A stretch of DNA of 64,000 nucleotides, taken from positions 124,001-188,000 of the forward strand of contig DASZUU010000051.1 in the NCBI GenBank assembly GCA_035547425.1. The letters run 5' to 3'. A program made the position numbers and the translations under genes. Positions 60,426 through 64,000 of this stretch are shown here, one piece after another. The notes under the pieces are model-generated. The model did no database searches. It was given only the letters and a program-made list of their open reading frames with translations, and was not told where the DNA came from. Each line of letters begins with the position of its first letter. Position 1 is the first letter of the stretch. This stretch comes from Alloacidobacterium sp035547425. Its GTDB lineage: Bacteria > Acidobacteriota > Terriglobia > Terriglobales > Acidobacteriaceae.

Positions 60426-60456
60426 ATTATCTACATATCGATGTGTAGATCGTCAA
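60426..60456 (-). promoter_or_regulatory. padR promoter with operator palindrome
   Basis: On the minus strand TTGACG (60456-60451) is followed by TAGATA at 17 bases or GATAAT at 19 bases, the latter ending six bases before the padR ATG. The space between is filled by a near-perfect 22-base palindrome at 60429-60450 with arms ATCTACA and TGTAGAT, a typical PadR-type site. Confidence 0.65.
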
Positions 60457-60460
60457 GGTA

Positions 60461-61015
60461 TCATTTTCGATCAATTTTTTTTCGATCGGATGGGCTGAAG
60501 AGAGGAGCGCCCCATGCGCCTGCAGCCAGAATCGCTCCGAAGAGAATGACCGCATCGATGCTCTCGCGGCCTTGTCGAGACCAGTAGACATCCTGCAGGT
60601 TAAGCCATAAGGCAAATTCATCAAGGGTGAGCGCTGCGCCAACCCCATACAGGATGGAAAGCAATCGACTGAGGAAAATGGCAATTGGCGTGTCACCGGT
60701 GCCCACTTCAGCAAGTGTGCAATAACCAACCAACAGAAGAAGAAGGATTCCCCAAACCAGATGGTGAATATGGCGGCCATCGATCATGACCCAGCCGAAA
60801 GGCCCAACATGGTGCGTGATGGAGCGGACCAGCAGGCGTACACCGACGAAGGTAATGAAGAAGCTGACAGACGCGAGGAAGAGCCTGCGGCGCGGCCTGT
60901 CAGGAATGCGTTGATGGATCAAGAAGCCGATTTTAGTGAGGTGCAGAAAAAGCAGCATCGAAGCTGTGGCGAGAAGAGAGAAGATGAGTAAAATCCAGGC
61001 GCCGGTCATGTGCAT
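60461..61015 (-). CDS. integral membrane protein of unknown function
   Basis: This 184-residue protein has about five transmembrane helices: WILLIFSLLATASMLLFL, RRLFLASVSFFITFVGVRLL, HHLVWGILLLLLVGYCTLA, a helix at ALTLDEFALW, and AVILFGAILAAGAWGAPLF. Conserved-looking residues include HIHHLVWG and LDEFALWL near the membrane. It has no similarity that I can name. The start is ATG 61015; TTG 61030 and ATG 61009 are alternatives. It is upstream of padR on the same strand but separated from it by the padR promoter. Confidence 0.7.
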   Translation of the reverse strand: MHMTGAWILLIFSLLATASMLLFLHLTKIGFLIHQRIPDRPRRRLFLASVSFFITFVGVRLLVRSITHHVGPFGWVMIDGRHIHHLVWGILLLLLVGYCTLAEVGTGDTPIAIFLSRLLSILYGVGAALTLDEFALWLNLQDVYWSRQGRESIDAVILFGAILAAGAWGAPLFSPSDRKKIDRK

Positions 61016-61076
61016 TTCTTTGTACTGCAACTACGATGCGCCAACAATCTCTTTTTTTGCACGGAACGCATAAACA

Positions 61077-61108
61077 CAAACGCGCGGCCATTAGGCCACG
61101 CGTTTGTT
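61077..61108. terminator. hairpin after the ferredoxin gene
   Basis: AAACGCG-C-GGCC pairs with GGCC-A-CGCGTTT around an ATTA loop, 17 bases after the ferredoxin stop. The minus-strand continuation TGTGTTTATG is only a weak U-tract. Confidence 0.5.
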
Positions 61109-61124
61109 GGTAAAAGCAGAAATC

Positions 61125-61385
61125 TTAGCGGCCAAAGAAGGTCGCGTTTTTCTCCGCGAAACCCTGCCACTTTTCAGGTAGATCGTCAGCGGCAAAAATC
61201 GCCGAAACCGGGCACACGGGAACGCAGGCGCCGCAATCAATGCACTCTACTGGATCGATATAGAGTTGCTCCTGGTCGGCGTGAGGAGCCTCGTCCTTCT
61301 TGGGGTGGATGCAGTCGACTGGGCACGCATCCACGCAGGCCGTGTCTTTCGTGCCGATACAAGGTTCAGCAATTACATATGCCAT
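61125..61385 (-). CDS. 7Fe-type ferredoxin
   Basis: This 86-residue ferredoxin has two cluster motifs. The first has Cys9, Cys17, Cys21 and Cys25 (ACVDACPVDCI), in the spacing of the 3Fe-4S and 4Fe-4S ferredoxins of the Azotobacter type, but a Thr stands where those have the second cysteine. The second, ECIDCGACVPVCP, has Cys48, 51, 54 and 58. A [3Fe-4S] and a [4Fe-4S] cluster are expected. It is 88 bases downstream of suhB. Its partner is unknown. Confidence 0.9.
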   Translation of the reverse strand: MAYVIAEPCIGTKDTACVDACPVDCIHPKKDEAPHADQEQLYIDPVECIDCGACVPVCPVSAIFAADDLPEKWQGFAEKNATFFGR

Positions 61386-61473
61386 GAGAGCTTCTCCGAT
61401 TGCAGGTGATTGAATTCATTGTACCAGCGCCAGCCCGTCAGTTATACGCACCATAAACAAAAACTGTAATTTT

Positions 61474-62367
61474 TTAGCGACCCCGTGCAGCGCGCATCGC
61501 GGCAAAATCCTGGGGAGTGGGTATCGGCTCCAGCCCGCGTCCGGCGAACATGTCCTGAAAAAGGGTAATCACTTCCTTTTCAATGATTCCGTTCGTAGCC
61601 AGGACTTCCCTGCTATTCAGCTTAAAAGGGCTGCCGTCAAAGCCGGTTACAGTGCCGCCCGCTTCAAGAACCATCAGGGCCCCGGCGGAAGTGTCCCATG
61701 GATTGAGGTTGAATTCCCAATAGCCGTCGAAGCGCCCGCACGCTGTGTAGGACAGATCGAGAGCAGCGGATCCGGCGCGGCGCACACCATGAGAACGCAG
61801 CGTGACTTGTTGGTAGAAGTAGACATTCGGATTTTGGTGGCGTGAACGGCTGGGAAAACCGGTAGCGAGCAATCCTTCGCCCAGGTGATCCGTACGCGAG
61901 ACGTGAATCTTTTTTCCGTTGAGGTATGCGCCTTTGCCTTTTTCCGCAACGAAGAGCTCGTCGCGCATGGGATCGTAGATAACTCCGGCAACGAGTGTGC
62001 CGTCCTCGTCGGCGGCAAGGCCCGCCGGGCGATGCTCCAGTCCCAGCGAGACGCAGAAAACGGGAAATCCATGAGCAAAGTTTGTTGTGCCGTCGAGCGG
62101 GTCGACGTACCAGCGATATTCGCGATCGATGCTGTCGCGAGTTCCCTCTTCGCCGTAAATGCCGAAGCCCGGGAAACTGATGTGTATACGCTCGACAATG
62201 AGCCTTTCCGAAGTACGGTCTGCTTCGGTGACGAGATCGACGTCGGATTTATATTCCGTAGCGACGCCGCGATGGTAAAAATCACGGATGAGGGCGCCGG
62301 CTTCCTTTGCGATGGCGGCGGCAGGCGTGGCGAATTGGAGGGAAATATCGGCAGGTAATTGGCTCAC
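61474..62367 (-). CDS. suhB: inositol monophosphatase-family protein
   Basis: This 297-residue Mg-dependent phosphatase has the metal motif YGEEGTRDS with Glu73 and Glu74 and the core DPLDGTTN with Asp89 and Asp92; a third site follows in WDTSAGALMVLEAGG. Family members hydrolyse inositol monophosphate, or act on other sugar phosphates or 3'-phosphoadenosine phosphate. The symbol suhB reflects the family only. Its start overlaps the Hfq-like gene by four bases, so the two are translated together. SuhB has an RNA-related role in E. coli, which makes the pairing with an Hfq-like protein interesting. Confidence 0.92.
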   Translation of the reverse strand: MSQLPADISLQFATPAAAIAKEAGALIRDFYHRGVATEYKSDVDLVTEADRTSERLIVERIHISFPGFGIYGEEGTRDSIDREYRWYVDPLDGTTNFAHGFPVFCVSLGLEHRPAGLAADEDGTLVAGVIYDPMRDELFVAEKGKGAYLNGKKIHVSRTDHLGEGLLATGFPSRSRHQNPNVYFYQQVTLRSHGVRRAGSAALDLSYTACGRFDGYWEFNLNPWDTSAGALMVLEAGGTVTGFDGSPFKLNSREVLATNGIIEKEVITLFQDMFAGRGLEPIPTPQDFAAMRAARGR

Positions 62368-62666
62368 TTCTGTTCTCCGTCAGGCATGGGGTCCTGGTCT
62401 TCAGCAATTTTGCGGATATGGCGGCGCTGCTCGGTAATCGTGCGAATCTGATGCTTGTAGATGAAGAGGTTTGGCTTACCTTCGCGTGTCAGCCGGATCA
62501 TGCGATCGTCAAAGTATTCAATCCATCCGTTAACAATTTCCCCGTCACGAAGCTTCACCGCTACAGGTACCTGCTTTTCGCTTAAAAAGCGCAGGTACAA
62601 TGCTTCCTGTCCGGTGTCTCCCGGTGGAGGAGTCTTTTGACGGCGCGAGGAATTGAGAATGGCCAT
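62364..62666 (-). CDS. Hfq-like Sm-fold RNA-binding protein
   Basis: This 100-residue protein has an Sm-type core at about residues 18-80. It parallels Hfq: QEALYLRFLSEKQVPV corresponds to the N-terminal helix, VKLRDGEIVNGWIEYFDD to Sm1, and LFIYKHQIRTI to Sm2, with the YKH motif (70-72) intact. The Tyr and Leu residues of the distal face differ, so RNA preference may differ too. The tail of 20 residues is charged. It overlaps suhB by four bases and follows the VWA gene by 13. I call it Hfq-like rather than Hfq. Confidence 0.8.
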   Translation of the reverse strand: MAILNSSRRQKTPPPGDTGQEALYLRFLSEKQVPVAVKLRDGEIVNGWIEYFDDRMIRLTREGKPNLFIYKHQIRTITEQRRHIRKIAEDQDPMPDGEQK

Positions 62667-62679
62667 AGGGTTATTGTAG

Positions 62680-63576
62680 CTATTGGCCGGGAGTCGCGTA
62701 ATATCCCGTACGATGGCGCACGGAGTAATGCATATTGGGCGGCTGCTTGACGGTCACGCTGATGGCGCGGAAATCAGAATCAGTAATACGATGCACAGGA
62801 TAATAGGCAAGTAAATACTGCGTGCGCAGGTCCTCAGATACCTTCTGAAAAGCTTCGCTCAGGTGCGCGGCGTCGGCATAGTAATACTTGCCGCCGGTTT
62901 CCTGCGACAGCGTAATCATGGCGTGTTCGCCGCCGGTGTCACGTCCGGCATCAGCTTCTATTGGTACATCGATGATGCTGTAGACCATAGTTTCGGAGCG
63001 CACTGCCTGTTCGAGAGCATCAGCGTAATCGGTACCCTTTACGGTATTGCTGCCGTCAGAGATGAGCACCAGCACTTTGCGTCCCTGCTGTGTAGCGAGA
63101 CTCTGCGATGCAAGGTAGACGGCGGAATAGAGCGCCGTGGCCGGTCCCGGTAATAAATTTTCAATGCCGTAATCGATGCGGCTGAACTTGTTTGTAAAGG
63201 GAACGACTTCGCGCACGTCCGAAGAAAAATCGATGAGGTCGAGTCGATCGACAGGACGCAGTAACGAATGCACAAAGCTGTGCGCCGCATGCTTTTCCGT
63301 GGCGAGATCTTTATTCACGCTGCCGCTGGTATCAATGGCCAGCACGATGGAAAGAGGTATTTCCGACTGACGCTCGAAGACAGCGATTTTCTGCGGATGG
63401 CCATCTTCATCCAGGGTGAAATCGTCTTTGGTCAGGCCGGGAACGGGTGCGCCGTTGCTGTCTGTGACATTGACGAAGACATTGACCAGCTTCACGTCCA
63501 CGCGAATCGGCGGAACGCCTTGTGCGTAAAGCGCACCGGCAGCGAGAAATGCGAAAACTACGGCGAAGTATTTCAT
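62680..63576 (-). CDS. exported VWA-domain protein of the acidobacterial type
   Basis: This 298-residue protein begins with a signal peptide (MKYFAVVFAFLAAGALYAQG) from ATG 63576. A short N-terminal part with RVDVKLVNVFVNVTDSNG is typical of the acidobacterial VWFA-related family. The VWA domain has the metal site DTSGSV, a Thr in the middle and SDGSN near residue 177. VWA domains bind proteins through a metal ion. The target is unknown. It overlaps moaE by four bases and is followed by the hfq-like gene, all on one transcript. Confidence 0.85.
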   Translation of the reverse strand: MKYFAVVFAFLAAGALYAQGVPPIRVDVKLVNVFVNVTDSNGAPVPGLTKDDFTLDEDGHPQKIAVFERQSEIPLSIVLAIDTSGSVNKDLATEKHAAHSFVHSLLRPVDRLDLIDFSSDVREVVPFTNKFSRIDYGIENLLPGPATALYSAVYLASQSLATQQGRKVLVLISDGSNTVKGTDYADALEQAVRSETMVYSIIDVPIEADAGRDTGGEHAMITLSQETGGKYYYADAAHLSEAFQKVSEDLRTQYLLAYYPVHRITDSDFRAISVTVKQPPNMHYSVRHRTGYYATPGQ

Positions 63577-64000
63577 GGCGCAGCCGCACCTTTTGCTGCT
63601 GCCGGAAAAGGCTCGCCATCCGCCCATACGGCACCGTCTTCAAAATATTCCTTCTTCCAGATAGGCACTGTTTTCTTCAAGGTATCGATCAGCCAGCGGC
63701 ACGCATCGAAAGCGGCTGCGCGATGCGCCGCAGCGACAGCAATGAGCACGCTGGTTTCGCCAATTTCGAGTTTGCCAAGACGATGAACGAGATGTATATC
63801 GCGGATGGCGAAGAGCTCGCATGCCTGCCGGGCCAGCGCCTGCATCTGCTTGAGCGCCATTTCTTCGTAAGCCTCATAGAAGAGATAGAGCGTTCTGCGT
63901 CCCCGAGTATTGTTGCGGACCACCCCGTCGAAGACAACGATCGCGCCATCTTCACCTTGTTTAAGATGGCGTACCAGAGACTCGGCGGGAATCGGCTCGC
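63573..64000 (-). CDS. moaE: molybdopterin synthase catalytic subunit MoaE (5' end outside window)
   Basis: MoaE transfers sulfur from MoaD to precursor Z to make molybdopterin. About 142 residues are visible; the frame runs off the right edge, and codons before the GTG at 63923 (reading AIVVFDGVV) continue the family pattern, so the true start is upstream. Family blocks seen are FYEAYEEMALKQMQ, RLGKLEIGETSVLIAVAA and VPIWKKEYFEDG with the catalytic lysines. Its end overlaps the VWA gene by four bases. moaD, expected upstream, is not in the window. Confidence 0.92.
   Translation of the reverse strand, partial: EPIPAESLVRHLKQGEDGAIVVFDGVVRNNTRGRRTLYLFYEAYEEMALKQMQALARQACELFAIRDIHLVHRLGKLEIGETSVLIAVAAAHRAAAFDACRWLIDTLKKTVPIWKKEYFEDGAVWADGEPFPAAAKGAAAP

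Noticed and set aside
1..64000. CRISPR array, tRNA, rRNA, insertion sequence or prophage
   Set aside because: I saw no regularly spaced identical repeats, no tRNA-like T-loop in a cloverleaf context, no transposase or integrase, and no phage structural gene.

Overview
The window looks like a chromosomal segment of an acidobacterium (Acidobacteriota, probably class Terriglobia/Acidobacteriia). The evidence is the gene content, not a database match. There are three very large TonB-dependent receptors with a carboxypeptidase-type N-terminal domain, a PadR regulator next to two tandem MacB-like permeases with the acidobacterial N-terminal extension, a VWA protein of the acidobacterial exported type, a pair of DUF507 proteins, many twin-arginine enzymes, and lipid A genes that indicate an outer membrane. 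Coding density is high, many neighbouring genes overlap by 1 to 4 bases, and I see no tRNA, rRNA, CRISPR array, phage gene or transposase.

Layout. 1-4.7 kb: the end of a TonB-dependent receptor, an exported flavin amine oxidase coupled to an exported RidA-type imine hydrolase, and a convergent Tat-exported HisC-like aminotransferase. 4.8-9.4 kb: a DUF507 pair, a glycosyltransferase, a [2Fe-2S] ferredoxin, an acidic protein of unknown function and recJ. 9.5-15.8 kb (minus strand): DUF2076 protein, menC-type enolase-superfamily enzyme, GNAT enzyme, mazG, a MobB-like P-loop protein, lpxD and an LpxL-like acyltransferase. 16-30.5 kb: outer-membrane uptake and polymer degradation, with two complete TonB-dependent receptors, a glutaminase-A-like secreted protein, thiC and a Tat-exported GH2 enzyme.

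30.5-36.6 kb: KTSC protein, msrA, ankyrin protein, a cytochrome c maturation cluster (ccmE, ccmA, ybaK, ccmB) in which CcmE carries CxxxY instead of the heme-binding HxxxY, a VOC protein, DAHP synthase, an isolated thiS with a two-residue tail after its Gly-Gly, and a small membrane protein. 36.9-50.7 kb: a complex I operon in the order nuoA-C-D-(unknown)-E-F-G-H-J-K-L-M-N, lacking nuoB and nuoI. 50.7-64 kb: an ABC exporter, glnA, a periplasmic protein of unknown function, the padR-permease-permease operon with an operator in its promoter, a membrane protein, a 7Fe-type ferredoxin, and a minus-strand operon moaE-VWA-hfq-like-suhB that runs off the right edge.

At least five gaps between genes carry related short repeats built around GTCATCCTGAG or GTCATCCCGA, including one inside the nuo operon. 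The points most worth a second look are the exported amine oxidase-RidA pair, the CxxxY CcmE with ybaK inside the heme-exporter genes, the split complex I operon with an unknown gene, the ThiS tail, the apparently leaderless padR with an operator lying between its promoter boxes, and the divergent Hfq-like protein. I did not find an unmistakably new defence or mobile system.
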